From Lawsonibacter faecis (GTDB taxonomy: Bacteria; Bacillota; Clostridia; Oscillospirales; Oscillospiraceae), in NCBI RefSeq assembly GCF_014287675.1, contig NZ_JACOPQ010000002.1:1-64000 (forward strand): 64,000 nt of DNA, written 5' to 3'. The position numbers were made by a program, and so were the translations under genes. The notes beneath the pieces are model-generated. The model ran no database searches. It had not been told where the DNA came from and saw only the letters and a program-made list of their open reading frames with translations. Of this stretch, positions 25,999-34,365 are shown piece by piece. Each line of letters begins with the position of its first letter. Position 1 is the stretch's first letter.

Positions 25999-26613
25999 TC
26001 ACTCGGTGGCTTCGATAATTTTAATCTGGCTGGCGGCCATGCCGGTCTCGTCGGTGACAATCTCCGCAATTTTCGCCACGTCGGCGTCGGTGAGGGCCGC
26101 GCCGTTATTGGAGACCACCACGGAGACGCTGTTGTCCCCGATAAAGGCCACGCAGTCGGTATAGCCCTTGGCGGTGACCAGGTTTTCAATCTGGGCCTCG
26201 CTGACCGTCAGGCTGGCCATGGTCTGGATGGAGGCATTGGCCTCGTCCTTCATGGTCTGGTCGGCGTCCTCGGTGCCCGCCGCCTGCTGGAGGAGGGAGA
26301 GGGCGGAGTCCCGGGCCTGCTGCCGGTTGAGCCGGGCGGAGTCAAAGTAGGAGCTGCCCTTGGAGGGCGCGCCGCTCTGGCCGTCCTCCCCGGCGGGCTC
26401 GGTGCCGGTGGGCGCGGGACTCGCGGAGGGGGCGGAATTCTTGCCGGTAAGGAGCGGGTCGCTGGTCTGGCCGCCCACCAGAGCCGCCTGGCCCAGAGTC
26501 TTGCCCGCGTCCGCCGTGCCGGACTCCTTATTGTAGGACCAGTTGAGATAGACCGCCACGCACACAAAGAGGACGATGGCCGCTACCACCGCGTTTCGTT
26601 TCCAGAGCTTCAT
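25999..26613 (-). CDS. spoIIIAH: Stage III sporulation protein AH
   Basis: The protein of about 204 residues has one N-terminal membrane segment (NAVVAAIVLFVCVAVYLNW), a low-complexity Ala/Ser/Pro linker and a C-terminal ring-building (YscJ/FliF-like) domain. SpoIIIAH forms the mother-cell side of the channel that binds forespore SpoIIQ. The ATG at 26613 follows AAAGGA by nine bases. It ends the spoIIIA operon. Confidence 0.95.
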   Translation of the reverse strand: MKLWKRNAVVAAIVLFVCVAVYLNWSYNKESGTADAGKTLGQAALVGGQTSDPLLTGKNSAPSASPAPTGTEPAGEDGQSGAPSKGSSYFDSARLNRQQARDSALSLLQQAAGTEDADQTMKDEANASIQTMASLTVSEAQIENLVTAKGYTDCVAFIGDNSVSVVVSNNGAALTDADVAKIAEIVTDETGMAASQIKIIEATE

Positions 26614-26640
26614 ACTGACCAATCCTTTCACCTGTCAAAT

Positions 26641-27159
26641 TTATTTTGATTTACAGACCGAAATTTTATCGGAGCCCAGTCCGGTGAGCGCGGAGACCGC
26701 ATCGATAATCTTGAGCCGCACCGCCGCCTCTCCCCCGCCGGGACACACCACCAACGCCCCCTGATACTGGGGGTATATCTGCTGGAGGACCACCGCGTCC
26801 TCCGTTCCGGAGCCCTTGGAGACCACCACCGTGCTGGAGGTGCTCTCTTTATCCGACTGCTTGCCGTCCTGGGCCAGCACCTGGCGGGGCCCGGCCCGCA
26901 CGGTGAGGACCACCGTGGCCTTCCCCGCCCCGTCCACCTGGGAGAGAGCCTCCTCCAGCTTGCGCTCCATGGCCTCCACACTGAATTCCTCTGAGGCGGC
27001 GGCTGAGGCGGCGGTGGGCGTCTTCTCCTTCTCTCCCCCGCCGCCGAAGGCCGGGAGAAGCAGCAGCACCACGCCCACAAGGATGACCAGAAACACAAAT
27101 TTGTACTTATCGAAGAGCGCGCGGAGCTTCTTGCCCCAGACACTCCAATCCACTTTCAT
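26641..27159 (-). CDS. spoIIIAG: Stage III sporulation protein AG
   Basis: The 172-residue protein has a membrane segment near residues 20-35 (FVFLVILVGVVLLLLPAF), a short linker and a ring-building domain (EALSQVDGAGKATVVLTV to SALTGLGSDKISVCK). In Bacillus SpoIIIAG forms a large ring of the mother-cell/forespore feeding channel. It overlaps the end of spoIIIAF by four bases. Confidence 0.95.
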   Translation of the reverse strand: MKVDWSVWGKKLRALFDKYKFVFLVILVGVVLLLLPAFGGGGEKEKTPTAASAAASEEFSVEAMERKLEEALSQVDGAGKATVVLTVRAGPRQVLAQDGKQSDKESTSSTVVVSKGSGTEDAVVLQQIYPQYQGALVVCPGGGEAAVRLKIIDAVSALTGLGSDKISVCKSK

Positions 27160-27656
27160 TCCACTTCCTCCCTTTCGTACGCCTGTCGCTCCGCCGGAAT
27201 GGCGAGGTCGGCCTCGATCCTTCGTGTCAGCTCCCTGCGCTGGTCCTGAGTCAAGTCCCCAACGACGGTGACCTTATGGGGGATGGGGTAGTCACCCTCC
27301 TCCTCTCCCATCGCCGCCGTTACGTCCACACGGCAGTCGATACCCAGCGCTTCCGCCTTGTCCAGAATATATGCGGCTGTCTCCTCCTCTATGATACCTT
27401 TCATAAGACGGGCGTTCTCCACGCCCATATCCATGGCCGCCACCTCGGCGTCCACCCGGTAGGAGGTCAGGATGCCGGCGAAATCGTCCATATTGAGCTT
27501 CATTACGGGCTGCACAATGGCAAGAAGAAGCACCAGTCCGCCGGTAAGCCTGCCAATCTTCCGCACGGTACCCGCCGGGGCCAGGCTCTCGCACAGTGCC
27601 ACAATGGCGGCGGCGCAGGTGATCCCCACCAGCCAGGACCTGATTAGTTCTATCAT
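27156..27656 (-). CDS. spoIIIAF: Stage III sporulation protein AF
   Basis: The 166-residue protein has two N-terminal hydrophobic segments (WLVGITCAAAIVALCESL and TGGLVLLLAIVQPVM) and a soluble C-terminal domain related to the ring-building motif. It belongs to the SpoIIIA channel complex. It overlaps both spoIIIAE and spoIIIAG by four bases, indicating coupled translation. Confidence 0.94.
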   Translation of the reverse strand: MIELIRSWLVGITCAAAIVALCESLAPAGTVRKIGRLTGGLVLLLAIVQPVMKLNMDDFAGILTSYRVDAEVAAMDMGVENARLMKGIIEEETAAYILDKAEALGIDCRVDVTAAMGEEEGDYPIPHKVTVVGDLTQDQRRELTRRIEADLAIPAERQAYEREEVE

Positions 27657-28768
27657 ATCGTCACCACCGAAATTGCCGAAACCATGGAGATCAGTAAAAG
27701 CAGAGCGCTGGCCCCCGTCATGCCCAGCACCAGCCCAAAGGCCCCGCCGATACAGTCGATGAGGCCGGCCACACGCCCGCCCGAGACCGTGGCGGTGAGG
27801 GCGGCGGTGAGCTTATAGGCCAGATAGTGGATGCCAAGCTGGAGAAACGGAGCCACGCACATCCCCAGCACCGCCAGCATCCCGAAGACCCCCACCGCAT
27901 TGCGCAGGATGGAGGCACCGGCCAGTACGGTCTCCGCCGCGTCGGACAGAATGCCGCCCACCACGGGCACCACGCTGGAGACGGTGAATTTGGCCGCCTT
28001 GACGGTCACCGCGTCGGTGGTCCCCGCGATGACGCCGGAGACCGTCAGGTAGCCCACGAAGATGAGCAGGACCGTGGTGAGAACCGAGGTCACCACCCAT
28101 TTGAGAACCCCGCCCAGCCGCTTGAGGCCCTCGTTGCCCAGGGCGGCGTGTGCGGTGCAGGCGGCGATGTAGGCGTACACCAGAGGGATCAGCAGGCGGC
28201 TGATGAGGGTCATCAGGACGTCGGAAAAAAGCATGGTGGCCAGCTGCCGGGCCACCGCCCCGCCGGGGGAGCCGCTGGCGGCGGCGGCCGCCGTCACGGT
28301 GGGCAGGAGAACCTTGGAGAACATCTCCATATTGTCCAGCGCGTCCCGGCCCATGCCGATGAGGGAGTGCACATCGGACACCGCCACGGCGGTAATCGCC
28401 AGCGCCCCGGCTACCGCCACCACGTCCACACTGCTCTTCCCCAGGCCGTCGCAGAGCCCGTCGGCCAGGCCGCAGAGAAGGACGATGGTGAGGAGCAGAA
28501 CCGCGCTGCGCACCGCCTTGCGGATGACGCCGTTTATCTGCCCGCTGCCGGTGTCCAGTATCTGCTGAATGCCCTGGTCGAGACTGAGGTCCGGGGTGAG
28601 GTCGATACCGCCGGCGTACTCCCCCGCGGCGTTCTGCAGGCCGCCCAGGTCCAGGGACTCGGACTGGGCCTCGACGACGCCCTGCGTCCCCGCCGCCCAT
28701 GCCGGCGCGGCCAGGAGGAGACACAGAAGAAAAGCGCAGAGGATGCGCCGCGTTCGTTGTCGTTTCAT
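27653..28768 (-). CDS. spoIIIAE: Stage III sporulation protein AE
   Basis: The 371-residue polytopic membrane protein has an N-terminal signal-like segment (ILCAFLLCLLLAAPAWA) and about eight later hydrophobic segments. SpoIIIAE is the membrane component of the channel that supports forespore gene expression after engulfment. Start and length agree with the family. Confidence 0.95.
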   Translation of the reverse strand: MKRQRTRRILCAFLLCLLLAAPAWAAGTQGVVEAQSESLDLGGLQNAAGEYAGGIDLTPDLSLDQGIQQILDTGSGQINGVIRKAVRSAVLLLTIVLLCGLADGLCDGLGKSSVDVVAVAGALAITAVAVSDVHSLIGMGRDALDNMEMFSKVLLPTVTAAAAASGSPGGAVARQLATMLFSDVLMTLISRLLIPLVYAYIAACTAHAALGNEGLKRLGGVLKWVVTSVLTTVLLIFVGYLTVSGVIAGTTDAVTVKAAKFTVSSVVPVVGGILSDAAETVLAGASILRNAVGVFGMLAVLGMCVAPFLQLGIHYLAYKLTAALTATVSGGRVAGLIDCIGGAFGLVLGMTGASALLLLISMVSAISVVTI

Positions 28769-28810
28769 AAGTACTCCTTTGGACGGGGCCAGAGATGATG
28801 GCCGAGCCGG

Positions 28811-29197
28811 CTAGAGCAGCCCCGTCACCGTGTTCAGCACGGCCTGCACAAGAGGCAGCGCCACGAAGAGGGCCGCGGCCGCTCCCGCCGTCTCCACGAA
28901 AGCGGCGATGCCGCTCTCCTTGGCGTCCCGGCAGACCTCGGCGGTCACCCGGGTTATAATGGCGATGCCCACCGTCTTAATGACCGGGGCCAGAACGGCC
29001 GGCTCCAGCCCCGCAGTTTCCGCCAGGGTGTCCAGTACGTCCCGCACGCTCCCGATGGCCCCCAGGGCGAAGGTGAGGATGAGCACGCCCGCAGCCAGGG
29101 CCAGGACCATCCCCAGCTCCTGCACGTTTTTCTTGACCACCACCGCGCAGATGGCGGCCACTATGGCCACCGCGGCGACTTTCAGGATGTCCTCCAT
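28811..29197 (-). CDS. spoIIIAD: Stage III sporulation protein AD
   Basis: The 128-residue membrane protein has four hydrophobic helices and the family block KTVGIAIITRVTAEVCRDAKESGIAAFVE. It is a small membrane subunit of the SpoIIIA complex, in the conserved position between spoIIIAC and spoIIIAE. Confidence 0.95.
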   Translation of the reverse strand: MEDILKVAAVAIVAAICAVVVKKNVQELGMVLALAAGVLILTFALGAIGSVRDVLDTLAETAGLEPAVLAPVIKTVGIAIITRVTAEVCRDAKESGIAAFVETAGAAAALFVALPLVQAVLNTVTGLL

Positions 29198-29201
29198 GGC
29201 G

Positions 29202-29396
29202 TCACAGCCCGAAGAGGTTTTTTACCAGATCGAAGAGGTTGCTGATCTCCTGCACCACCATCATCAGCACCACCACAAGCCCGGCCAGCGTGGTCATGGT
29301 GGCCTGCTCATCCCGGCCCGAGCGGGTGAGCACCTGGTTGAGCACCGAGACCAGAATGCCGATGGCGGCAATTTTAAATATTAAATCTACGTTCAT
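29202..29396 (-). CDS. spoIIIAC: Stage III sporulation protein AC
   Basis: The 64-residue protein has two membrane helices separated by the conserved LNQVLTRSGRDEQA loop. The ATG at 29396 follows GGAGG by five bases, so an in-frame ATG 12 bases upstream is not preferred. It lies four bases before spoIIIAD. Confidence 0.95.
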   Translation of the reverse strand: MNVDLIFKIAAIGILVSVLNQVLTRSGRDEQATMTTLAGLVVVLMMVVQEISNLFDLVKNLFGL

Positions 29397-29494
29397 ATTA
29401 ACCTCCATACGCCGCTCCTATTTGCCTCCCCCTGCATTGGGAGGCGCCCGCCTGCCCGGCGGACGGAGGGGCTGCTTTCCCGGGTAAGCGCCCG

Positions 29495-30007
29495 CTACAG
29501 CAGAAGAATCACTAAAAAAGCGCCCGCCGTCAGCCCCAGCGCGCCGTATACCCGCCCCAGGCGGGTGCGGTCCTCCGCGGCGCGCTCCAGGCATTGGGAA
29601 AGCTGTACCCTGGTCAGCGCCAAAGCCTCCCGCTGGCCCTCACCGTCGTAGCGGCCCAGCACGCCGCCCAGTGCCCGGAATACCTCCCGCTCCTCGGCGC
29701 CCAGGTCCATGGGCACCTCGGCCAGAGCGTTTTCCCAGAGCGCGGAGAGGGGGAACTCCCCCAGCTCCTTCATTCCGTCCAGACAGCAGGCAAAAAAGCG
29801 GCTTACCGGCTCCCGGGTCCGTTCCGCCAGGGCCGAGAGCAGTTCAGGCATGGGCGTCAGCCGGAAGGTCAGCTCCCGCTCCATGACCTCCACCGCGCTT
29901 ACCAGCTCCCGGAGCGCGCGCACCCGCCGCTCCAGCTGGGCGGCGGCAGAGAAGCCCAGGGCCGCCGCGCCGCCCGCCAGAAGGACGGCTCCAATCAGCT
30001 TCAGCAT
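29495..30007 (-). CDS. spoIIIAB: Stage III sporulation protein AB
   Basis: The 170-residue protein has terminal membrane segments (LKLIGAVLLAGGAAALGFSA and LTAGAFLVILLL) around a cytoplasmic helical domain. This matches SpoIIIAB, a GspF-like partner of the SpoIIIAA ATPase. It overlaps the end of spoIIIAA by seven bases. The gap of about 98 bases to spoIIIAC holds no clear element. Confidence 0.93.
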   Translation of the reverse strand: MLKLIGAVLLAGGAAALGFSAAAQLERRVRALRELVSAVEVMERELTFRLTPMPELLSALAERTREPVSRFFACCLDGMKELGEFPLSALWENALAEVPMDLGAEEREVFRALGGVLGRYDGEGQREALALTRVQLSQCLERAAEDRTRLGRVYGALGLTAGAFLVILLL

Positions 30008-30966
30008 CTCCTGCCCTCCAATCGCGTCACGCAGTAGCTTCGCGCGCCGTTCTCCCGGCGGATGGTCACCACACGCCGGAAGATGTTCTGCTCCAGCAGG
30101 CGGCGGTAGAGGGGCCGGGACTCCAAATCGCCCAGGCTCTCGCCGTGGGCGGTGGTCAGCAGGGTGACGCCGCAGTTTGCCGCCATCTCCAGAGCGGCGC
30201 AGTCCCCCGGCGCGGTAATCTCATCCGCCGCCAGCACCTGGGGGTTCATCCCCCGCAGGAGCATCAGCAGCCCCGCCTCCTTGGGACAGCCGTCCATCAC
30301 ATCGGTGTGGCGGCCCACATCCAGCTGGGGGACGCCGTCGTACAGGGCGGCAAGCTCCCCCCGCTCATCGGCCACGCCCACCCGCATGGGGGGCGGGCCC
30401 GCTCCGTCGGAGACCGTACGGATGAGGTCCCGCAGGAGGGTGGTCTTGCCCCAGCCCGGCGGGGATAAGATTAAGGTACTCTTGAGCCGCCCATCCTCCA
30501 GAAGCTCGTCCAAAACCTGTCCGGCCGCACCGGGCACCGCCCGGGCCACGCGGATAGAGAGGGACGAGAGCTGGCGCAGGTTGCTCACCGCCCCGTCCTT
30601 CATCACGGCGCTGCCGCAGATGCCGATGCGGTGTCCGCCCCGGACGGTGACGAAACCGTTTCGCACCCGGTCCAGCACCGTATGGGCCGAGGCCTGGGTG
30701 GCAATCTCTATAATCTGATGAAGCTCGCTCCCGCGGACGTTCTCACCGCAGCCGGGGAGGGGCCTCTCCCCCTCCGGCCAGACTGCCGTGACGGGCTGGC
30801 CCGCCCGCAGGCGCAGCTCCTCGACGCGCCGCTGCTCTCCGTACGGCAGTGCCTCCGCCGCCCGGCGCAGCCGGGACGGCAGCAGCCCGGCGGCCTGGAG
30901 GAACCGGGGGTCCGGCTCCTGCTCCGCTCTTCCGTTCAACCCACTCAATCCATTCAACGCTCTCAC
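30001..30966 (-). CDS. spoIIIAA: Stage III sporulation protein AA (secretion-type ATPase)
   Basis: The protein of about 321 residues has a Walker A motif in SPPGWGKTTLLRDLIR and a Walker B-like LAADEI motif. It is related to type II/IV secretion ATPases and should power or assemble the SpoIIIA channel. The GTG at 30966 lies against the AGAGGAG site, so the TTG nine bases downstream, with better spacing, may be the true start. It is the first gene of the operon, behind a sigma-E-type promoter. Confidence 0.95.
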   Translation of the reverse strand: MRALNGLSGLNGRAEQEPDPRFLQAAGLLPSRLRRAAEALPYGEQRRVEELRLRAGQPVTAVWPEGERPLPGCGENVRGSELHQIIEIATQASAHTVLDRVRNGFVTVRGGHRIGICGSAVMKDGAVSNLRQLSSLSIRVARAVPGAAGQVLDELLEDGRLKSTLILSPPGWGKTTLLRDLIRTVSDGAGPPPMRVGVADERGELAALYDGVPQLDVGRHTDVMDGCPKEAGLLMLLRGMNPQVLAADEITAPGDCAALEMAANCGVTLLTTAHGESLGDLESRPLYRRLLEQNIFRRVVTIRRENGARSYCVTRLEGRRC

Positions 30967-31021
30967 GCTCCTCTTTGGTAGAAAGGTGCGGCCCGATATG
31001 TGTCTCGAACCCTACGTCCAC

Positions 31022-31050
31022 ATCCTATGAGCGCTTGTCCGGGAATATGA
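31022..31050 (-). promoter_or_regulatory. Sigma-E-type promoter of the spoIIIA operon
   Basis: On the minus strand TCATATT (31044-31050) and CATAGGAT (31022-31029) are 14 bases apart. This fits the mother-cell sigma-E pattern (ATA-type -35 with CATAnnnT -10). It is about 60 bases upstream of spoIIIAA. Confidence 0.7.
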
Positions 31051-31065
31051 GTCCTTGTCCAAAAA

Positions 31066-31101
31066 AGAAATTGCCCCATCCGATTTCGGATGGGGCAATT
31101 T
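31066..31101 (-). terminator. Terminator of yebC
   Basis: GAAATTGCCCCATCCGA pairs with TCGGATGGGGCAATTTC. It is followed on the minus strand by a TTTCTTTTTT tract, 22 bases after the yebC stop and just before the spoIIIA promoter. Confidence 0.88.
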
Positions 31102-31122
31102 CATGAATCAGTAATTCTGTGT

Positions 31123-31851
31123 TCAGTCCTGTTCCCAGTTATGGTAGACTGCCTGGACGTCATCGTCCTCCTCCAGAAGGTCAATGAGCTTTTCCATGTT
31201 CTTGACGTCCTCTTCGCTCTCCAGCTTGACGTAGGTCTGGGGAACCATTTCCACCTCGGCGGAGGCGAAGACATAGCCCTTCTCTTCCAGTGCGGCCAGG
31301 ACCGTGCCGAAAGCGTCCGGGGTGGTGGTAATCTCAAAGCACTCGTCGTCGGCGGTCATATCCTCCGCGCCCACATCCAGGGCGTCCATCATGACGGTGT
31401 CCTCGTCCAGGTCTTCCTTTTCAATGACGATGACGCCCTTCTGGTCGAAGGACCACGACACGCAGCCGGTGGCGCCCAGCCCTTTGCCGTACTTGTCCAG
31501 CAGATGGCGCACGGCGGGGGCGGTGCGGTTGCGGTTATCGGTGAGGGCCTCCACGATGACGGCCACGCCGGAGGGTCCGTAGCCCTCGTAGGTGACGTTC
31601 TCAAAGGCGTCGGCATTGCCGGAACCCAGGGCCTTGTCGATGGTGCGCTTGATATTGTCGTTGGGCATATTGGCCGCCTTGGCCTTGGCCACCACGGTGG
31701 CCAGACGGGAGTTGTTGGCGGGGTCGCCGCTGCCGCCCTGCTTGACCGCTACGATCATCTCGCGGGCAATTTTGGTAAAGATCTGAGAACGCTTGGCGTC
31801 CGCCGCGCCCTTGGTTTTCTGTATATTGTGCCACTTGGAATGTCCAGACAT
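31123..31851 (-). CDS. yebC: YebC/PmpR family protein
   Basis: The 242-residue protein starts with the hallmark MSGHSKWHNIQ and continues with KGAADAKRSQIFTKIAREM. The family was long annotated as transcriptional regulators. Recent work also assigns members to easing ribosome stalling on proline-rich stretches. The ATG at 31851 is the family start and has AGAGGAAGAGG upstream, and an in-frame extension of 21 codons is rejected. It is a single-gene unit. Confidence 0.96.
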   Translation of the reverse strand: MSGHSKWHNIQKTKGAADAKRSQIFTKIAREMIVAVKQGGSGDPANNSRLATVVAKAKAANMPNDNIKRTIDKALGSGNADAFENVTYEGYGPSGVAVIVEALTDNRNRTAPAVRHLLDKYGKGLGATGCVSWSFDQKGVIVIEKEDLDEDTVMMDALDVGAEDMTADDECFEITTTPDAFGTVLAALEEKGYVFASAEVEMVPQTYVKLESEEDVKNMEKLIDLLEEDDDVQAVYHNWEQD

Positions 31852-31885
31852 GAACCTCTTCCTCTCTTGAAAATTCGCGCTCAAT

Positions 31886-31914
31886 AGTTTATCACAGGAA
31901 AATACATTTTTCAA
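31886..31914 (-). promoter_or_regulatory. Promoter of yebC
   Basis: TTGAAA (31909-31914) and TAAACT (31886-31891) are 17 bases apart on the minus strand, 35 bases before the ATG. Confidence 0.65.
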
Positions 31915-31928
31915 CCCCTACCGAGGCA

Positions 31929-32723
31929 TCAGAGGTAGGAAAACACCTCGTGGTGGCGCCGTGAGATGTGAATTTCCACCTGGGGGAAGCCTTTTTTGAG
32001 CCAGTCGGCCAGGACGGGACACACCACGTTCTCCGTGGGGTAGTGTCCGGCGTCTATCAGGTTGAGGCCCAGGGCCAGGGCGTCCAGGAAGCCGTCGTAC
32101 TTCACGTCGGAGGTGACAAAGGTATCGCAGCCCAGGGCCAGGGCGTCTCCCATCATATTGGCGCAGGCGCCGCCACCCACGGCCACCTTGTGGACCGGAC
32201 GGCCCGCGTCCACAAGGCGCACGCCGCCCCCGCCCAGGCGCTCTTTTACAAAAGCGGCGAAGTCGGTGAGGCGCTTTTCCCCCTCCAGCACGCCCACGCG
32301 GCCGATGCCGTAGGCCGCGCCGCGGCCGTCCACGCCGTCCTGGTGGAGCTGGCCGACGGACCTGAGGCCCAGCCTGAGGGCGAGGGCGTCGTTGACGCCG
32401 CCGGCCACCGCGTCCAGATTGGTGTGGGCGCAGATGGCGGCAATATGGTTTTCAGCCAGGGCCAGCAGCTTCCTGCCCGTGGGGTCGCCGTCGGTGATGC
32501 TCCTGGCCGGGAAAAAGATGACCGGGTGGTGGGAGACAATGAGCTCCGCGCCCAGGTCCGCGGCCTCGGCGGCCACCTCCTCCGTGATATCCAGGGCCAC
32601 CAGAATTCGCGACACAGGCGCGTCTCCCCTGCCCACGAGGAACCCCGCGTTGTCGAAGTCCATCTGGATGCTAAACGGTGCCAGCCCGTCCAGATATCGA
32701 TAGATCTCTTTTACCTCTGCCAT
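31929..32723 (-). CDS. Nif3-like dinuclear metal centre protein
   Basis: The 264-residue protein matches the NIF3/GTP cyclohydrolase I type 2 family. Metal-binding histidines are visible in IVSHHPVIFFPARS and ICAHTNLDAVAGGVND, and the C-terminal VTSDVKYDGFLDALALGLNLIDAGHYPTE block is typical. The biochemical role is unsettled. The ATG at 32723 lies inside the end of trmK (13-base overlap) after AAAGGAG. The trmK-Nif3 pairing is conserved in Firmicutes. Confidence 0.93.
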   Translation of the reverse strand: MAEVKEIYRYLDGLAPFSIQMDFDNAGFLVGRGDAPVSRILVALDITEEVAAEAADLGAELIVSHHPVIFFPARSITDGDPTGRKLLALAENHIAAICAHTNLDAVAGGVNDALALRLGLRSVGQLHQDGVDGRGAAYGIGRVGVLEGEKRLTDFAAFVKERLGGGGVRLVDAGRPVHKVAVGGGACANMMGDALALGCDTFVTSDVKYDGFLDALALGLNLIDAGHYPTENVVCPVLADWLKKGFPQVEIHISRRHHEVFSYL

Positions 32724-33433
32724 GCTTCCCACTCCTTTTTCATCGCGCTCAGGCCTGCCGCCACCCGCTCCAGATCGGCGGCGCGGGACATATCCTCCGG
32801 CTTGGTGGACCGGCGTATGCCGTCCAGGGCCCGGTCGGCCCGGTGAACAAGCCGCTCCAGATAGAGGCTTCGCAGAGGAGCGTCCATCCCCGGATACTGC
32901 CGTCCGGCCCAGCACTCTGCCGGGGACAGGGGGGGCATCTGCCCGGCTCTGACCAGAAAGGTGCAGTAGAGCGTACGCCCCTCCTGGGTGAGGACCTCGC
33001 GCTCAATGGTATAGCCGTGGCGGGAGAGCCAGCAGCGCAGAAACTCCTGGGCGGTCATGGGCTGGAGAATGAGGCGGCAGCTCCCCAGCCCCACCCAGGG
33101 CGACTCGGACAGGATATTGGCGATGGTCTCCCCTCCCATCCCGGCGATGGTGACGGTGTCCGCCTCGTGGGGCTGAACGCCTCTCAGGCCGTCGCACAGG
33201 CGAAAGGACAGCTTGTCCGATACCTCGTAGTGGGCCGCGTTCTGCCGGGCCCGGTCCAGCGGTCCCTGGCGCAGGTCGGACACCACCGCGCCGTCAATCA
33301 TGCCCTGCAGAATCAGCCAGACGGGCAGATAGGCATGGTCGGTGCCCACATCGGCCAGGCGGGCGCCCTCGGGGACCAGATCCGCCACCGACTGCAGCCG
33401 GGGCGAGAGCTCATAGATGCGCAAATTGCTCAC
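32711..33433 (-). CDS. trmK: tRNA (adenine(22)-N1)-methyltransferase TrmK
   Basis: The protein of about 240 residues has the SAM-binding motif GARLADVGTDHAYLPVWL and the block AGMGGETIANILSES. It methylates A22 of tRNA-Ser and tRNA-Tyr-like substrates. The GTG at 33433 sits against the GAGG site. A TTG nine bases downstream, six bases after that site, is an equally likely start. Confidence 0.94.
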   Translation of the reverse strand: MSNLRIYELSPRLQSVADLVPEGARLADVGTDHAYLPVWLILQGMIDGAVVSDLRQGPLDRARQNAAHYEVSDKLSFRLCDGLRGVQPHEADTVTIAGMGGETIANILSESPWVGLGSCRLILQPMTAQEFLRCWLSRHGYTIEREVLTQEGRTLYCTFLVRAGQMPPLSPAECWAGRQYPGMDAPLRSLYLERLVHRADRALDGIRRSTKPEDMSRAADLERVAAGLSAMKKEWEAWQR

Positions 33434-33480
33434 CTCGTTAAAAGTCAGTCAAGCGCGGTAGCCGCGCCCTTACGGAATAC

Positions 33481-33512
33481 AAAAAGAGGACGGCCGGGGC
33501 CGCCCTCTTTTT
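33481..33512 (-). terminator. Terminator of the DUF1858 gene
   Basis: AAAAAGAGG-CGGCC pairs with GGCCGCCCTCTTTTT with one bulge, 15 bases after the DUF1858 stop. A T tract follows on the minus strand. Confidence 0.85.
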
Positions 33513-33526
33513 AGTGGTGTGGCTGT

Positions 33527-33736
33527 TTACTTCGCGGCCCCGGCGGTGACCTTGTTGAGCTCGGTCAGCAGGGCGTCCACGTCCACGCCGTGCACCATGC
33601 AGGCCTGCTCCACGGTCTCGCCCCGGGAAGAGGGGCAGCCCAGGCAGTGCATGCCGATGGACAGGAACAGGGGCGCGGTCTCCGGCGCGATATCGAGAAT
33701 ATCGCCGATAATGGTATCCTTGGTAATCTGAGCCAT
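33527..33736 (-). CDS. DUF1858 domain protein (hybrid-cluster-protein-associated redox disulfide domain)
   Basis: The 69-residue protein contains the DUF1858 block: TKDTIIGDILDIAPETAPLFLSIGMHCLGCPSSRGETVEQAC. The CLGC pair and a third cysteine suggest a redox disulfide or metal role. The family often travels with hybrid cluster protein, but none is visible here. The ATG at 33736 follows GGAGG by seven bases, and 15 in-frame upstream residues are rejected. It is monocistronic. Confidence 0.92.
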   Translation of the reverse strand: MAQITKDTIIGDILDIAPETAPLFLSIGMHCLGCPSSRGETVEQACMVHGVDVDALLTELNKVTAGAAK

Positions 33737-33769
33737 GGTAGTACCTCCGTAAAACTCTAGGATATGAGT

Positions 33770-33798
33770 AGTATATCCCAACTTGTCCTATATTGCAA
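33770..33798 (-). promoter_or_regulatory. Promoter of the DUF1858 gene
   Basis: TTGCAA (33793-33798) and TATACT (33770-33775) lie 17 bases apart on the minus strand, about 35 bases before the ATG. The remaining roughly 160 bases up to the next terminator show nothing else convincing. Confidence 0.75.
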
Positions 33799-33958
33799 GA
33801 TGAAGATGATTCCCAGGGGAAACTTTTGCACCGCGCCTCCCCTGCGCTGTCAGGGTGCTGGAAAAGGGCTTGCATATCTCTAGAACCACGATAAAAGATT
33901 TTATCAGTCCGCAGACTTTGCGCGCCTGACCGGTTTGTGGGCCGGCGGAAAAAGTAAA

Positions 33959-33989
33959 ACGCCCGGAGCACCATCGATGCTCCGGGCGT
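33959..33989 (-). terminator. Terminator after the zinc-ribbon gene
   Basis: ACGCCCGGAGCA pairs with TGCTCCGGGCGT around a short loop. It is followed on the minus strand by TTTTACTTTTT, 20 bases past the stop codon. Confidence 0.88.
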
Positions 33990-34009
33990 TGACGCTCCAG
34001 AATTGGAAC

Positions 34010-34291
34010 TTACTGCTGCTCCTCGCGCATACGGGCGAAGCACTCGCTGCAGTAGACGGGACGGTCGGACTTGGGCTCGAAGGGAACCTTCGCCTCGCCG
34101 CCGCAGGCAGCGCAGGTGGCGGTGAAGTACTCACGGGGGCCGCGGGCAGCGTTCTTGCGGGCGTCGCGGCAGGTCTTGCAGCGCTGGGGCTCGTTCTGGA
34201 AACCGCGCTCAGCGTAGAACTCCTGCTCACCGGCGGTGAACACGAACTCCTGGCCGCATTCCTTACATACGAGTGTCTTGTCTTCGAACAT
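34010..34291 (-). CDS. Small zinc-ribbon domain protein
   Basis: The 93-residue protein has four CxxC pairs: CKEC, CKTC, CAAC and CSEC. They form two zinc-binding units, the first with the GQEFVFTAGEQEFYAERGFQNEPQRC pattern of the clostridial zinc-ribbon (zinc-binding domain, probable treble-clef) family. The function is unknown; such proteins are often nucleic-acid binding. It has an AGAGAGGG site upstream and lies 75 bases downstream of sigH, so it may be co-transcribed with it. Confidence 0.88.
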   Translation of the reverse strand: MFEDKTLVCKECGQEFVFTAGEQEFYAERGFQNEPQRCKTCRDARKNAARGPREYFTATCAACGGEAKVPFEPKSDRPVYCSECFARMREEQQ

Positions 34292-34365
34292 AATGATACC
34301 CTCTCTTTGACTCTTGCCCAGGTCCCGGAAGAATCCGACATTGCTGGGTCATGTAATATTTGCGC

